Part shown: one piece after another, positions 50,100 to 60,791 of the stretch | How the letters are laid out: each line of letters begins with the position of its first letter | Numbering within the stretch: the first letter of the stretch is position 1 | Assembly (NCBI RefSeq): GCF_014931415.1 | Contig: NZ_CP063121.1 | Span: 806,001 to 870,000 of the forward strand | Direction of reading: 5' to 3' | DNA length: 64,000 nucleotides | Source of the DNA: Haemophilus parainfluenzae | GTDB lineage: Bacteria; Pseudomonadota; Gammaproteobacteria; Enterobacterales; Pasteurellaceae | Notes under the pieces: model-generated | What the model was told of the DNA's origin: nothing | The model's database searches: none | What the model saw: the letters and a program-made list of their open reading frames with translations, nothing else | Program-made: the position numbers and the translations under genes

Positions 50100-50990
50100 T
50101 TAAAAGATGTGATAGACAAATTTATATTTAATTTCTCTAATGAGCCTTCTTACTTTTGTTCTAAAGTCAACAACATCAAAATCAGCCTTAAAAGCAGGAT
50201 AACTATTGCAGATTTCCTTAAATAGTGAATACCCTAAATTAGCTTTTAAGTGAGAACTTCGGCTAGACCAAAACTTATCTGGTCCAGGATAATGGTAAAT
50301 AACTGCGGGAAATTGAATTTCTCGTTCTTTTCGATATTTTATATAGCCAGATTCAGATGGCGTGAAGTTAAATCTTGTATTTATAAGTTTAACATCGTCT
50401 TTGAAAATACCATTTAAGATATCCTGATCTTGATACTTTATAATGTCCTTATATTTATTTAACCACGTCAGACTCATCTCTAGAACATTCAGTTCTCGCC
50501 ATCTTCGCATATTGATAAGAAGCACTCCAGCGTTAAAATAATGATGATTTTCTAAACCAATTTGGGCCTTGTAATCGGCTTGCTCAATTTCAATAAAGAA
50601 ATCCTTACATGCGGCAAGTGAATACTGTTCGATATCAGTATTCCATAAATCATCTAATGAGCCATTTGTTAGCGTATCAACATCAATATAAAGTAACTTA
50701 TCTACATCAGGGATATATTGAGTTATATTTAATCTGGCATAGGTTGCTAAAGAAATATAATTTATTGTAATGGGAAAGTTAGCAAATTCATCTTTATCCA
50801 CACTTATAAACTTGATACTTTTTCCATGATTGCAAACGATATTTGCTATAATTTCTTTATTGATATTATCAATACCAAAATCCAAAATATAGAAACAAAT
50901 TTCAGATTCAGAATTATTTTTTAATACACTTAATATGCTGACGGCTAAATATGGTGCATAGTTATTATCAGATGAAAACGCGATATTCAT
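50100..50990 (-). CDS. Glycosyltransferase family 8
   Basis: 296 residues from the ATG at 50990 (MNIAFSSDNNYAPYLAVSIL); a GTG four codons earlier overlaps ksgA. The GT8 DxD motif is in KLLYIDVDTLTNGSLDDLW, the HHYFNAGVLLINMRRWR and QDQDILNGIF motifs follow, and YHYPGPDKFW is near the end. GT8 enzymes add galactose or glucose to LOS core (RfaI/J, LgtC type). Its start is one base after the ksgA stop. The DNA is visibly more AT-rich than ksgA, suggesting transfer. The basic C-terminus could bind membrane. Confidence 0.9.
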   Translation of the reverse strand: MNIAFSSDNNYAPYLAVSILSVLKNNSESEICFYILDFGIDNINKEIIANIVCNHGKSIKFISVDKDEFANFPITINYISLATYARLNITQYIPDVDKLLYIDVDTLTNGSLDDLWNTDIEQYSLAACKDFFIEIEQADYKAQIGLENHHYFNAGVLLINMRRWRELNVLEMSLTWLNKYKDIIKYQDQDILNGIFKDDVKLINTRFNFTPSESGYIKYRKEREIQFPAVIYHYPGPDKFWSSRSSHLKANLGYSLFKEICNSYPAFKADFDVVDFRTKVRRLIREIKYKFVYHIF

Positions 50991-50991
50991 A

Positions 50992-51858
50992 TTAGTCTTC
51001 ACTTAACTCTAAAAATTTATCTCCATCTAAATCAGCTGGTGGATTATCCGCCAACCAGTTTGCTAAGCGCGCATAATCTGCGATAGCCAAATTTTCTGCA
51101 CGTGCATTTAAATCAATACCAAGTGTGGTCAGATTTTCAGGTGAAAATAGTGTTGAGAGAGCATTACGCAATGTTTTACGACGTTGATTAAACGCTTGGG
51201 AGCAAACACGGTTCAGCCAATATAAATCTTTTACAGGGTGCGGTAATTCTTTATGCGGAATTAAACGCACAACGGCTGAATCTACTTTCGGTGCTGGTTT
51301 AAATGCAGAAGGTGGTACTTCAAGTACAGGCATCACTTGGCAGAAATATTGCGCCATAATGGTTAAACGACCGTAAGCTTTGCTATTTGGGCCTGCGCAT
51401 AAGCGTTTTACTACTTCTTTTTGTAGCATGAAGTGCATGTCTTGAATCACATCGTGATACTTAAATAAGTGGAACATCAATGGGGTAGAAATGTTGTAAG
51501 GCAAGTTACCAAATACGCGTAATTTCTGACCTTTTTCCGCTGAATTCTCTTTTGTATAAAGCTCACCAAAATCAAATTGCATCGCATCCGTTTCAATGAC
51601 GGTGAGTTTTTGATGTAAAAATGGATGATGACGTAAACGTTCGGCAAGATCTCGGTCAAGCTCGACCACCGTAAGATGATCGACAAGCTCTCCAACAGGC
51701 TCCGTTAATGCACCAAGCCCTGGGCCAATTTCTACTAAGAATTGATTCGGTTGTGGATGAATTGCCGCCACGATACCTTGAATCACAGAAGTATCATGTA
51801 AAAAGTTTTGTCCAAAGCGTTTACGGGCTGTATGGCCTAAGTGTTTTTTTGAGTTCAT
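50992..51858 (-). CDS. rsmA: 16S rRNA (A1518/A1519) dimethyltransferase
   Basis: 288 residues (KsgA). It dimethylates two adjacent adenines of the helix-45 loop in 16S rRNA during 30S assembly. Motifs are [26 protein letters not shown] (SAM), [17 protein letters not shown] (catalytic NLPY), and the basic C-terminal domain with [13 protein letters not shown]. Housekeeping gene placed between a GT9 gene (40 bases upstream) and a GT8 gene (1 base downstream), an unusual operon partner set. Confidence 0.97.
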   Translation of the reverse strand: MNSKKHLGHTARKRFGQNFLHDTSVIQGIVAAIHPQPNQFLVEIGPGLGALTEPVGELVDHLTVVELDRDLAERLRHHPFLHQKLTVIETDAMQFDFGELYTKENSAEKGQKLRVFGNLPYNISTPLMFHLFKYHDVIQDMHFMLQKEVVKRLCAGPNSKAYGRLTIMAQYFCQVMPVLEVPPSAFKPAPKVDSAVVRLIPHKELPHPVKDLYWLNRVCSQAFNQRRKTLRNALSTLFSPENLTTLGIDLNARAENLAIADYARLANWLADNPPADLDGDKFLELSED

Positions 51859-51898
51859 AAAATAGTCTAGTAAATGATAAAGTTTGTGGTTTATATCT

Positions 51899-52930
51899 TT
51901 AAATATCTAGCCACTCTGGTTTTATTTCTCTCGGGGAGATCTCATTAACATTATCATGGTAATGAAGAATATGGCATGCATTCTTAGAATTTGGATGCCA
52001 ATGTGTAAAATTTTCTTTGTCTTGCGAGTAAAAACAAATCATAGGTTTATTTAACCCTGAAGCAATATGAATCGTTGATGTATCAACCGAAATAAGTAGG
52101 GCACAGTTTCTAATCAACTCAATTATATGGTAGATCGTTGTGTGAGGATTAGGGTAAACAAATACATTATCAAATTGATTAGCGATTCTACTTAAATGCT
52201 CATGAGTATCTGGTGTTGAGAGTAAGATCAATGGGCATTTACGATGATTTCTAATATATGCTAAGTAATCTATAACGTGAGTATCGTTAAATTTTCTATT
52301 TTTCCCCGCACCATAGAAGTTAATTGTAATGTAATTATTTAACTTGTTATCAGTAATAAATTGAAGAATTTCTTCTTTGGTTGAGCCATCTTGCGGAATG
52401 TCATAGCTATCATCACTTAGACTGATGTTTGACTGAGCTAAAGCCTCTTTGTAAATTTCTGAAAAATGGCCATCTTTATTAATATTTATATTAAAAATAT
52501 TATAATCTGCTTTTCTATAGCCGATATAATTACGGGCATTGAGTATTCTCAATAGCAACAAGTCTCGGTTTCTAAGTACAAGAGTTGGATCAATGACAAC
52601 ATCGTATCTTTCTTTTCTAATAAACAGTGCCGTCTTGATGTAGTCGAGAATATTTCTTTTCTTTACAAGATAAATCTCATCAATGTTATGGTTTCTTTGA
52701 AACAGATAAGCGTTCTGTTTCGTGCAGATGACACCGATTTTTATCAACGGGTTAAATTTCTTTATTTCCCGAAAAACAAAAGAGCTAACGATATAATCGC
52801 CAATTTTCCCATCTTGTCGCAAAAATAAGAAACTCTTAGGATGTTCCAAACTTTGGGGATTAGCTGATCTTGATGATTTATCGAGTATCCATTTCCCTAT
52901 TTTTAACCTTAGGGCTTTTAGCTTATTCAT
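51899..52930 (-). CDS. Glycosyltransferase family 9 (heptosyltransferase-like)
   Basis: 343 residues from the ATG at 52930; a TTG at 52942 is also open. The GT9 layout is visible: an N-terminal [24 protein letters not shown], a middle YDVVIDPTL, and the donor site at [26 protein letters not shown] (D-T-x-x-H-I-A is the heptosyltransferase signature). It probably adds a heptose to LOS core, though related enzymes use other ADP-sugars. It overlaps the stop of the upstream GT25 gene by 8 bases. AT-rich. Confidence 0.88.
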   Translation of the reverse strand: MNKLKALRLKIGKWILDKSSRSANPQSLEHPKSFLFLRQDGKIGDYIVSSFVFREIKKFNPLIKIGVICTKQNAYLFQRNHNIDEIYLVKKRNILDYIKTALFIRKERYDVVIDPTLVLRNRDLLLLRILNARNYIGYRKADYNIFNININKDGHFSEIYKEALAQSNISLSDDSYDIPQDGSTKEEILQFITDNKLNNYITINFYGAGKNRKFNDTHVIDYLAYIRNHRKCPLILLSTPDTHEHLSRIANQFDNVFVYPNPHTTIYHIIELIRNCALLISVDTSTIHIASGLNKPMICFYSQDKENFTHWHPNSKNACHILHYHDNVNEISPREIKPEWLDI

Positions 52931-53600
52931 ATCGATGTTCAATTTTGTCTATTTCTGAGTCACTGTTTAATCCTCTAAATACACACGGTGGTTCAATGCC
53001 ATAGGCATCAACACGTGTTTTTTGGATTAATCCCGTCAGATAATCAGCAGGAAGTCTTATTGGATAAGCGTAGTTAAGTAATTTTTTAGCGCCCGATAGT
53101 GTAATTAAATAAGCGGTTGCATAGATAATACATCTTCTTGAATTTTTTGAAGGTGACTTGTAATGTGCAAGTCTATATCCTTCCACAATCCGTTTCTTAA
53201 AGAAATGTGATTTAACTTTTCCGTGATCAAAAAAGATCAGCTCATGATTTTTATTAATTTTATTGAGCGTATCCTCAACAATTTCCTTAAAGTGCTGTGA
53301 AACGATCGCATCGTCTTCAAGAATAATGGCACTTTCAATATTGTTTTCTACCATGTGCTCATAAACTTTAATATGGCTTATTGCACAGCCAATTTCGCCG
53401 AGCGTTAAGGGCTTAGGTGATAAATAGTGTTTCGGATAGAAATCATAATCAACAGATTCTAATACGGAAGCAGGCAGTTTTTTTCCATCTGTCGCATCAA
53501 AAAAAGTAAAGTCTAAGCCCAAACCAGAAAGGCGTTTAGCAATATTTTCTCTTCTTGTTGAATTTTTTAAACTAATTACAATTATTTTAGGTATAGCCAT
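52923..53600 (-). CDS. Glycosyltransferase family 25 (second)
   Basis: 225 residues from the ATG at 53600, giving MAIPKIIVISLKNSTRRENIAKRL with AAGGG upstream; a longer frame is open to 53624. GT25 motifs include LTLGEIGCAISHIKVYEHMVENNIESAIILEDDAIV, with the EDD metal site, and ATAYLITLSGAKKLLNYAYPIRLPADYLTG. It is only distantly similar to the GT25 at 49117. It heads the minus-strand run GT25-GT9-ksgA-GT8. A galactosyltransferase role in LOS is inferred from the family. Confidence 0.88.
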   Translation of the reverse strand: MAIPKIIVISLKNSTRRENIAKRLSGLGLDFTFFDATDGKKLPASVLESVDYDFYPKHYLSPKPLTLGEIGCAISHIKVYEHMVENNIESAIILEDDAIVSQHFKEIVEDTLNKINKNHELIFFDHGKVKSHFFKKRIVEGYRLAHYKSPSKNSRRCIIYATAYLITLSGAKKLLNYAYPIRLPADYLTGLIQKTRVDAYGIEPPCVFRGLNSDSEIDKIEHRYE

Positions 53601-53853
53601 AAATAACCCTTGGGTTGAAGTCATTGGTTGACATACAAATTGACGAAAATCTAAGTAAAGTTTGCTTTAGCCTTTTTTGATAGAACAGTCCTCTTGGAAA
53701 GTGGATGTCATATAAGGCTTAGATCTTACTGGTTTCGAATGCTAAATTAAATTTCTACCAGATCTGCTTTTTGAAATATTATAATCGAATTATTGAAAAA
53801 ATAATGGGGATTTCAACAAAATACCATTTTAATCTTTCGTCTAACATTAAAAA

Positions 53854-54147
<294 letters not shown>

Positions 54148-54162
54148 TTTAGAAATAAAAAG

Positions 54163-54192
54163 AAAAGCCGATATGTTGATATCGGCTTTTTT
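54163..54192 (+). terminator. Terminator after infA
   Basis: A 12-base perfect stem (54163-54174 with 54179-54190), GTTG loop and T run. Confidence 0.9.
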
Positions 54193-54214
54193 GTTTGAAA
54201 AGCGTACAAATTAT

Positions 54215-54242
54215 TTGAAGTCTAGAAAAAAATCTGTATAAT
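54215..54242 (+). promoter_or_regulatory. Promoter of the rpsF-priB-rpsR-rplI operon
   Basis: TTGAAG (54215-54220), 16-base spacer, TATAAT (54237-54242), followed by a leader of about 85 bases. Confidence 0.75.
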
Positions 54243-54250
54243 CAGCGCCC

Positions 54251-54317
54251 TTAGCCACGTTCATTTTTTCGTTCCTTGCCTTTGCAGATTGGTGGCTAAT
54301 CTACGTCAAAGGCTGAT
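54251..54317 (+). promoter_or_regulatory. Structured rpsF mRNA leader (candidate S6:S18 autoregulatory element)
   Basis: Two competing hairpins can be drawn. One pairs TTAGCCAC (54251-54258) with GTGGCTAA (54292-54299). The other pairs CCTTTG (54279-54284) and AGATT (54286-54290) with AATCT (54298-54302) and CAAAGG (54307-54312). Bacterial rpsF leaders are known to bind the S6:S18 complex; whether this one matches the known motif was not verified. Confidence 0.5.
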
Positions 54318-54336
54318 TAACCCGTAAGGAGCAGTA

Positions 54337-54700
54337 ATGCGTCACTACGAAATCGTGTTTATGGTTCATCCGGACCAAAGCGAGCAAGTACCAGGTATGA
54401 TCGAACGTTACACAGGTTCTGTTAAAGAAGCTGGTGGTCAAGTTCATCGCCTAGAAGATTGGGGTCGTCGTCAATTAGCGTACCCAATTAACAAATTACA
54501 CAAAGCACACTATGTGCTTATGAATGTAGAAGCGCCTCAACAAGTCATCGACGAGCTAGAAACGACTTTCCGTTATAACGATGCTGTATTACGCAGTCTT
54601 GTTATCCATACTAAGCACGCCGTAACCGAAGCGTCCCCAATGAAAGCGGCTAAAGAAGAACGTAAACCTTTAGCTGAAGTTGAAAACAACGATTTTGAGG

Positions 54701-54714
<14 letters not shown>
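54337..54714 (+). CDS. rpsF: 30S ribosomal protein S6
   Basis: 125 residues. [25 protein letters not shown] and [24 protein letters not shown] are characteristic. The acidic tail ([11 protein letters not shown]) is usual. CGTAAGGAGCAG supplies the ribosome site. First gene of a ribosomal/replication operon; the priB start lies inside its last codons. Confidence 0.98.
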
Positions 54715-55269
<555 letters not shown>

Positions 55270-55283
55270 GAAGGAGTTAGGAA

Positions 55284-55733
55284 ATGCAAGTAATTCTTTT
55301 AGATAAAATCGTTCACCTAGGTAACGTAGGTGATCAAGTTAATGTTAAATCTGGTTTCGCTCGTAACTTCTTAATCCCTCAAGGTAAAGCAGTTATGGCA
55401 ACTAAAGCTAACATTGAACACTTTGAAACTCGTCGTGCAGAGTTAGAAGCAGCGGCAGCAGCAAGTTTAGCAGCAGCTCAAGCTCGTGCAGCACAAGTGA
55501 CTGCATTAGGTTCTGTAACTATCGCATCTAAAGCTGGTGAGGAAGGTCGTTTATTCGGCGCAATCACTACTCGTGATGTAGCAGAAGCAGTAACTGCAGC
55601 AGGCGTTGAAATCGCGAAAAGCGAAGTTCGTTTACCAAACGGTCCAATCCGTACTCTTGGTGATCACGATGTTCGTTTCCAACTTCACGGCGAAGTATTT
55701 GCAACATTAGATGTTATCGTTGTTGCAGAATAA
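55284..55733 (+). CDS. rplI: 50S ribosomal protein L9
   Basis: 149 residues. [32 protein letters not shown] is the N-terminal RNA-binding domain; a long Ala/Glu-rich helix (about residues 42-75) leads to the C-terminal domain. An AAGGAG ribosome site precedes it. Last gene of the operon, closed by a terminator. Confidence 0.98.
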   Translation: MQVILLDKIVHLGNVGDQVNVKSGFARNFLIPQGKAVMATKANIEHFETRRAELEAAAAASLAAAQARAAQVTALGSVTIASKAGEEGRLFGAITTRDVAEAVTAAGVEIAKSEVRLPNGPIRTLGDHDVRFQLHGEVFATLDVIVVAE

Positions 55734-55755
55734 TTATCAAAGTATTTGATAAAAG

Positions 55756-55782
55756 AAAACCCGATGTAATGTCGGGTTTTTT
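55756..55782 (+). terminator. Terminator after rplI
   Basis: Nine-base arms (55756-55764 and 55772-55780) and a T run. Confidence 0.85.
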
Positions 55783-55827
55783 GTTTTTCTAGATTAAGAA
55801 AATATTTTGGTTATTCGTCGAGAATAA

Positions 55828-55857
55828 AAAAGTGCGGTCATTTTTGACCGCACTTTT
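55828..55857. terminator. USS-dyad terminator between rplI and frdD
   Basis: Perfect 13-base stem (55828-55840 with 55845-55857), TTTT loop. Probably terminates the frd operon on the minus strand and backs up the rplI terminator. Confidence 0.8.
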
Positions 55858-55879
55858 ATTATCAATTTAGTGTTTTAAA

Positions 55880-56224
55880 TTACAAACCTAATACAGCAAA
55901 TAATACCCAGATTGTGTAAATCATGGCTAAACCGTAAAAGATAAATCCGCCTGCGGGCACGTGAATTTTAAGATCGTGCATTGCATGATGGATACGGTGT
56001 AAACCACACCACATTGGGAAAATGGTTAAAACTAAGATAACTAATTTTCCGATCCAAGAATAAGCGAATGTAATTAAGTTATGTGGATCAATTAATCCGA
56101 ATGGTAACAATAAACCAAGGATTAAGATCACAACAGGGAAGAAAATCGCACTGACAGTCCCGCCAGCACCAAACATCAACCATACTGGTGGTTCACCAGA
56201 GCGTTTTGGATTTTGATCGACCAT
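55880..56224 (-). CDS. frdD: Fumarate reductase membrane anchor subunit D
   Basis: 114 residues with three hydrophobic helices. [30 protein letters not shown] and the conserved [30 protein letters not shown] match FrdD. With FrdC it anchors FrdAB to the inner membrane and binds (demethyl)menaquinol. Last gene of frdABCD. Confidence 0.96.
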   Translation of the reverse strand: MVDQNPKRSGEPPVWLMFGAGGTVSAIFFPVVILILGLLLPFGLIDPHNLITFAYSWIGKLVILVLTIFPMWCGLHRIHHAMHDLKIHVPAGGFIFYGLAMIYTIWVLFAVLGL

Positions 56225-56235
56225 TTTTTCTCTCC

Positions 56236-56646
56236 CTACATATAAACTAAAATTAATGCGATAACACTAATCACAGCTGTCACTGCCCAAAGTGCATTTC
56301 TTAACACGTGATGTGGTAAACGTTCATTTTTAACAATGATGTTCATCACTTTTGGTGTCATCACGAAATAAGTTGCAGTGTGATATAAGGTCGCAATTAA
56401 TGTGATGATATTTAAGAACACCACAATTGGATTTCTTAAGAAGCCAATGAAATCAACAATACCTAAGCCTGGTACAGGATTGCTTGCAAGGCAAAGTACA
56501 CCGTAAAGCAATACGATACAGAACCATACAGCAAAGATAGAAGTTGCTTCACGTACCATATAAGCTTTGTAGAAATCCAATTTTTGCCACCAAGTAGCCG
56601 TCATTGGGCGAACATATTTTTTGCGTTTACTTACTGTTACTGACAT
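56236..56646 (-). CDS. frdC: Fumarate reductase membrane anchor subunit C
   Basis: 136 residues with three helices. [31 protein letters not shown] and [28 protein letters not shown] match FrdC, including the quinone-site His/Glu region. It begins 10 bases after the frdB stop and ends 11 bases before the frdD start. Confidence 0.96.
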   Translation of the reverse strand: MSVTVSKRKKYVRPMTATWWQKLDFYKAYMVREATSIFAVWFCIVLLYGVLCLASNPVPGLGIVDFIGFLRNPIVVFLNIITLIATLYHTATYFVMTPKVMNIIVKNERLPHHVLRNALWAVTAVISVIALILVYM

Positions 56647-56656
56647 ATTCTTCCCC

Positions 56657-57427
56657 TTAGCCTTTTGGTTTTAGCATTGAGATAACATAATCTTTGGCAC
56701 TTTCCACTTTGCCTTGGTTGATTGCAGAAGCTGGATCCACGTGTTTTGGACACACTTCAGAACAATAACCAACGAAAGTACAGCTCCAAACACCGTTTTT
56801 ACCATTTAATAATGGCATACGTTGTGCTTTACCATGGTCACGGTTATCAAGGTTGTAACGGTGTGCCATTGTAATCGCTGCAGGGCCTAAGAATTCAGGG
56901 TTTAAACCAAATTGTGGACAGGCCGCATAGCATAAACCACAGTTGATACACATTGAGAATTGACGATATTTTTCAAGCTGTGCCGGCGTTTGTTTAGTAC
57001 GGCTGACTTGCAATTCTTTTGATGGATGTGGTTTACCATCTAATGCTGGTGCTTCGTTACCAATAATATAAGGTTTAATTGCCTCTAAACTTTCAATAAA
57101 GTGGCTTAAATCAACCACTAAGTCGCGTTCAATAGGGAAGTTTGCTAATGGTTCAATACGCATATGGCCACTGTAATCACGTAAGAACGTTTTACAAGCC
57201 AATTTAGGTTTGTTATTCACCATCATCCCACAAGAACCGCAGATCGCCATACGGCAAGACCAGCGATAAGAAAGAGACGGTTCAAGTTTATCTTTAATGT
57301 AACCTAACGCATCTAAAAGAGAAGTTTGGTTATCATAAGGTACTTGATAAGAGCTTAAATGTGGCTCTTGATCGTTTTCTGGGTTGTAGCGTAATACTTC
57401 TACAGTCATTACCGGTGAATTAGCCAT
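56657..57427 (-). CDS. frdB: Fumarate reductase iron-sulfur subunit
   Basis: 256 residues from the ATG at 57427, which overlaps frdA by 8 bases; the longer open frame into frdA has no support. The [2Fe-2S] cluster Cys are in [16 protein letters not shown] with KLAC; the [4Fe-4S] and [3Fe-4S] sets are in [12 protein letters not shown] and [13 protein letters not shown]. It relays electrons from the quinol site to FrdA. Confidence 0.97.
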   Translation of the reverse strand: MANSPVMTVEVLRYNPENDQEPHLSSYQVPYDNQTSLLDALGYIKDKLEPSLSYRWSCRMAICGSCGMMVNNKPKLACKTFLRDYSGHMRIEPLANFPIERDLVVDLSHFIESLEAIKPYIIGNEAPALDGKPHPSKELQVSRTKQTPAQLEKYRQFSMCINCGLCYAACPQFGLNPEFLGPAAITMAHRYNLDNRDHGKAQRMPLLNGKNGVWSCTFVGYCSEVCPKHVDPASAINQGKVESAKDYVISMLKPKG

Positions 57428-59219
57428 TTGCTTGCTCCTTAGCTTTCGCAGCCGCTTCTGCCGCTTCTGCTTCAGCACCATAAACACGTTTTGCTGGTTG
57501 AGATTTAGTGATTTTCACCGGGCTGTATTCAATACGCGGTGCATCATCGCCATTGTAGTAAGCAAGGGTGTGTTTTAAATAATTCACATCATCACGTTCA
57601 GTGTAGTCTAAGCGTTGGTGTGCACCACGAGACTCTTTACGTTCAATTGCAGAGTTGGCAATTGATTGTGCCACATCAAGGATGTAACCTAATTCTACGG
57701 TGTAAAGCACATCGGTATTGAATACGCTTGAACGGTCTGCAACACGAATACGTTTATAACGTTCTTTAAGCTCAGCAATTTTATCTACTGCTTTTTGCAT
57801 GCTTTCTTGGTCACGGTAGATACCACAACCTTCTTCCATTACGGTACCCATTTCATCACGGATTTCAGACCAAGATTCGTTACCTTCTTGGTTATAAAGG
57901 GCTTCAAGGCGAGCCACAACATCTTGAGCTTGTGCATCAACTGCTGCACGGTTTGCAGGTTGTGCTTCTGCTGCACGTTGTGCGGCATATTCACCTGCAA
58001 CACGGCCTAAAACCACTAATTCTGCAAGCGAGTTAGAACCTAAACGGTTTGCACCATGTAAGCCAGAAGATGCACATTCGCCTACAGCAAATAAACCTTT
58101 AATGCGAGTTTCGCTGTTGAAATCCACTTCGATACCACCCATGGTGTAGTGAACAACCGGGCGAACCGGAATTGGTTCATTAACTGGGTTTACACCTTCA
58201 TAAGCACTTGCTAATTCACAAATGAATGGAAGACGTTCATGTAAATATTTTTCACCTAAGTGACGTAAGTCAAGGTGAACCACATCAACACCTTTTGCTG
58301 TTTTTAAGGTGTTGCCTTTTTTCCATTCTTGCCAGAAAGCTTGTGAAACTTTATCACGTGGACCAAGTTCCATATATTTGTTTTCAGGTTTGCCGATTGG
58401 GGTTTCAGGGCCTAGACCATAATCTTGTAAATAACGGTAGCCGTTTTTATTCACTAAGATACCGCCTTCACCACGACAACCTTCAGTCATTAAGATACCG
58501 GTGTTTGGTAAGCCGGTTGGGTGATATTGGACGAATTCCATATCACGAAGAGGAACACCGTGACGATATGCCATTGATAAACCATCACCAGTTACGATAC
58601 CGCCGTTGGTGTTGAATTTAAATGCACGACAACCACCACCAGTTGCAATCACAACCGCATTTGCGTTGATTTGAACAAGTGAACCTTCCATCATATTCAT
58701 CGCCACCATACCGCGAGCATGACCATCATCAACTAAGATGTCTAAAACGAAGTGCTCGTCAAAGCGTTGAATTTGTGGATATTGAATGGATGTTTGGAAA
58801 AGAGTATGTAATAAGTGGAAACCGGTTTTATCTGCCGCGAACCAAGTACGCTCGATTTTCATCCCACCGAAACGACGCACGTTCACATCACCATCAGCTT
58901 TACGGCTCCAAGGACAGCCCCAACGTTCAAGTTGAGTCATTTCTACTGGAGAATGTTCAACGAAGTATTCCACCACATCTTGTTCACATAACCAGTCACC
59001 ACCGGCAACGGTATCGTGGAAGTGTTTATCGTAGGAATCTTCCTCTTTAATTACTGCGGCCGCACCACCTTCTGCTGCAACCGTATGGCTACGCATAGGA
59101 TAAACCTTAGAAACTAATGCGATCTTTAAGTTAGGGTTTGCTTCTGCTGCTGCAATTGCTGCACGTAAACCGCCGCCACCGGCACCAACAATAGCAATAT
59201 CGACATTAACCGTTTGCAC
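57420..59219 (-). CDS. frdA: Fumarate reductase flavoprotein subunit
   Basis: 599 residues using a GTG at 59219 placed 5 bases after GGAGG; an ATG at 59231 is also open but lies within that ribosome site. FAD motif [19 protein letters not shown], covalent FAD His in [13 protein letters not shown], catalytic region [22 protein letters not shown] and [16 protein letters not shown] are present. It reduces fumarate to succinate as terminal acceptor in anaerobic growth. An FNR/CRP-like site lies about 130 bases upstream. Divergent from epmA. Confidence 0.97.
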   Translation of the reverse strand: MQTVNVDIAIVGAGGGGLRAAIAAAEANPNLKIALVSKVYPMRSHTVAAEGGAAAVIKEEDSYDKHFHDTVAGGDWLCEQDVVEYFVEHSPVEMTQLERWGCPWSRKADGDVNVRRFGGMKIERTWFAADKTGFHLLHTLFQTSIQYPQIQRFDEHFVLDILVDDGHARGMVAMNMMEGSLVQINANAVVIATGGGCRAFKFNTNGGIVTGDGLSMAYRHGVPLRDMEFVQYHPTGLPNTGILMTEGCRGEGGILVNKNGYRYLQDYGLGPETPIGKPENKYMELGPRDKVSQAFWQEWKKGNTLKTAKGVDVVHLDLRHLGEKYLHERLPFICELASAYEGVNPVNEPIPVRPVVHYTMGGIEVDFNSETRIKGLFAVGECASSGLHGANRLGSNSLAELVVLGRVAGEYAAQRAAEAQPANRAAVDAQAQDVVARLEALYNQEGNESWSEIRDEMGTVMEEGCGIYRDQESMQKAVDKIAELKERYKRIRVADRSSVFNTDVLYTVELGYILDVAQSIANSAIERKESRGAHQRLDYTERDDVNYLKHTLAYYNGDDAPRIEYSPVKITKSQPAKRVYGAEAEAAEAAAKAKEQANG

Positions 59220-59350
59220 GATATCCTCCAATCAATAGAAAGTAAAAAAATAAAATGCCCTAAATAAATAGGGGATATATTGCCATTCTGCCATTTTTGT
59301 TTACAAATTAGTAACCTTTTTTCCGGAATAAACGGATAAAATATCAAAAG

Positions 59351-59366
59351 TGTGATCTAACTCAAA
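59351..59366. promoter_or_regulatory. FNR/CRP-like site between frdA and epmA
   Basis: TGTGATCTAACTCAAA. On the minus strand, TTGAG-TTAG-ATCAC matches the FNR consensus TTGAT-N4-ATCAA at 8 of 10 positions; TGTGA-N6-TCAAA is also close to a CRP site. Anaerobic induction of frd would be expected. Confidence 0.45.
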
Positions 59367-59497
59367 AAAGTTACTTTTTTTATATTTTTTAGATGATAAC
59401 CGTTTTCGTTTAAGAATGATTTAGTCGGATTATTGAGTTAAAAATCGCTCTTGTTTACAATAGCCTTATTCATTTTAAAGGTGAAAACGGAGAAAAA

Positions 59498-60481
59498 ATG
59501 ACCGCACTTAGTGATAAAAAAACAGAATGGCAACCTTCTGCATCAATTCAAAACTTATTGGCGCGAGCCAAAATCATTGCGGATATCCGCCAGTTTTTTA
59601 CTGAACGGGGATTATTAGAAGTGGAAACCCCTGTTTTAAGTGAGTTTGGCGTAACAGATCTTCACCTTTCCACCTTTAATACGGAATTTGTTGCCCCTTT
59701 TGATGAACTCTCGAAAACGCTCTGGCTTTCTACCAGCCCCGAATATCACATGAAGCGTTTATTGGCGGCAGGCAGTGGGCCGATCTTTCAAATTGGCAAA
59801 GTATTCCGTAATGAAGAAGCAGGGAATCGCCATAATCCGGAATTCACCATGCTCGAATGGTATCGACCACACTTTGATATGTATCGTCTAATGAATGAAG
59901 TAGATGATTTGTTACAACAGATCCTCGATTGCAAACCGGCAGAAACCTTAAGTTATCAGTTTGTTTTCCAAGAATATGTCGGATTAGATCCATTATCAGC
60001 CTCTCGTCAAGAGCTGGTGGAAGCGGCGCGTAAACATAACTTTATGGCAGATGAAGATGAAGATCGTGATACCTTATTACAATTTCTATTCAGTGAAGTG
60101 GTGGAGCCTAAAATTGGGCAAGAGGCGCCTGTTGCGGTTTATCATTTCCCTTCTTCCCAAGCCGCTCTCGCACAACTTAGCCCAGAAGATAGCCGTGTGG
60201 CAGAACGTTTTGAGTTCTATTATAAAGGCTTAGAGTTAGCCAACGGTTTTCATGAACTCACGGATGCACGCGAACAACAATACCGCTTTGAAAAAGACAA
60301 TCGCCTACGGGAAAAAGCAGGCTTGCCACAGCGTAAAATTGACTATCGTTTTCTCGGGGCGTTACAAGCAGGCATTCCCAATACCTCCGGTGTGGCTTTA
60401 GGGGTCGATCGATTAATTATGATTGCATTAGGCGCTGAAAGTATTAAAGAAGTGATTTCATTTTCGATAGAATGTGCTTAG
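59498..60481 (+). CDS. epmA: Elongation factor P--(R)-beta-lysine ligase
   Basis: 327 residues, a truncated class II lysyl-tRNA synthetase lacking the anticodon domain (PoxA/GenX). It attaches (R)-beta-lysine to a Lys of EF-P. Motifs are [75 protein letters not shown] and [15 protein letters not shown]. Its first codons (ATGACCGCACTTA) contain a full USS. It lies next to frdA, as in E. coli and H. influenzae. Confidence 0.95.
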   Translation: MTALSDKKTEWQPSASIQNLLARAKIIADIRQFFTERGLLEVETPVLSEFGVTDLHLSTFNTEFVAPFDELSKTLWLSTSPEYHMKRLLAAGSGPIFQIGKVFRNEEAGNRHNPEFTMLEWYRPHFDMYRLMNEVDDLLQQILDCKPAETLSYQFVFQEYVGLDPLSASRQELVEAARKHNFMADEDEDRDTLLQFLFSEVVEPKIGQEAPVAVYHFPSSQAALAQLSPEDSRVAERFEFYYKGLELANGFHELTDAREQQYRFEKDNRLREKAGLPQRKIDYRFLGALQAGIPNTSGVALGVDRLIMIALGAESIKEVISFSIECA

Positions 60482-60633
60482 TTTGCTCAAAAAGTATTCA
60501 TTATTTCTTCTGAAATGAATAAAAAAGAAGAACAAATTGCTCAAAATTGAGCGATCATTGTATAGACAAAATTCTGAAAAGTTCGATGTGAAAGGATTTT
60601 TTGATTAAAAAATATCCTTTTTTGCGCAAAAAA

Positions 60634-60649
60634 TGTGATCTTGATCCGA
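60634..60649 (+). promoter_or_regulatory. CRP-like half site upstream of the porin gene
   Basis: TGTGA followed by six bases and TCCGA: a good left half and a poor right half, 28 bases upstream of the -35 box. Tentative. The surrounding 60482-60676 shows no gene. Confidence 0.3.
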
Positions 60650-60676
60650 TTTTAGAAAATTGAAACGGATCCTCCA

Positions 60677-60704
60677 TTGACACTATAGGTTTATTTTGTA
60701 ATAT
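60677..60704 (+). promoter_or_regulatory. Candidate porin promoter
   Basis: Consensus TTGACA (60677-60682), 16-base spacer, TAATAT (60699-60704). It leaves a leader of about 80 bases before the porin ATG. Confidence 0.65.
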
Positions 60705-60791
60705 TTGCGACGTCTATTTCGGTGATTGAACTTTTTATGAAAAATTGCTTCAATCAAAAATCATAGGTAACAACCAAAAGGAATAACAATT

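Noticed and set aside
53625..53850. Small gene in the gap between the GT25 gene and infA
   Set aside because: No frame of useful length with a ribosome site; the region reads as promoter sequence.
57428..57487. Longer N-terminus for frdB reaching into frdA
   Set aside because: The extension reads frdA codons in another frame and is Lys/Arg-rich; the start at 57427 gives the conserved FrdB N-terminus.
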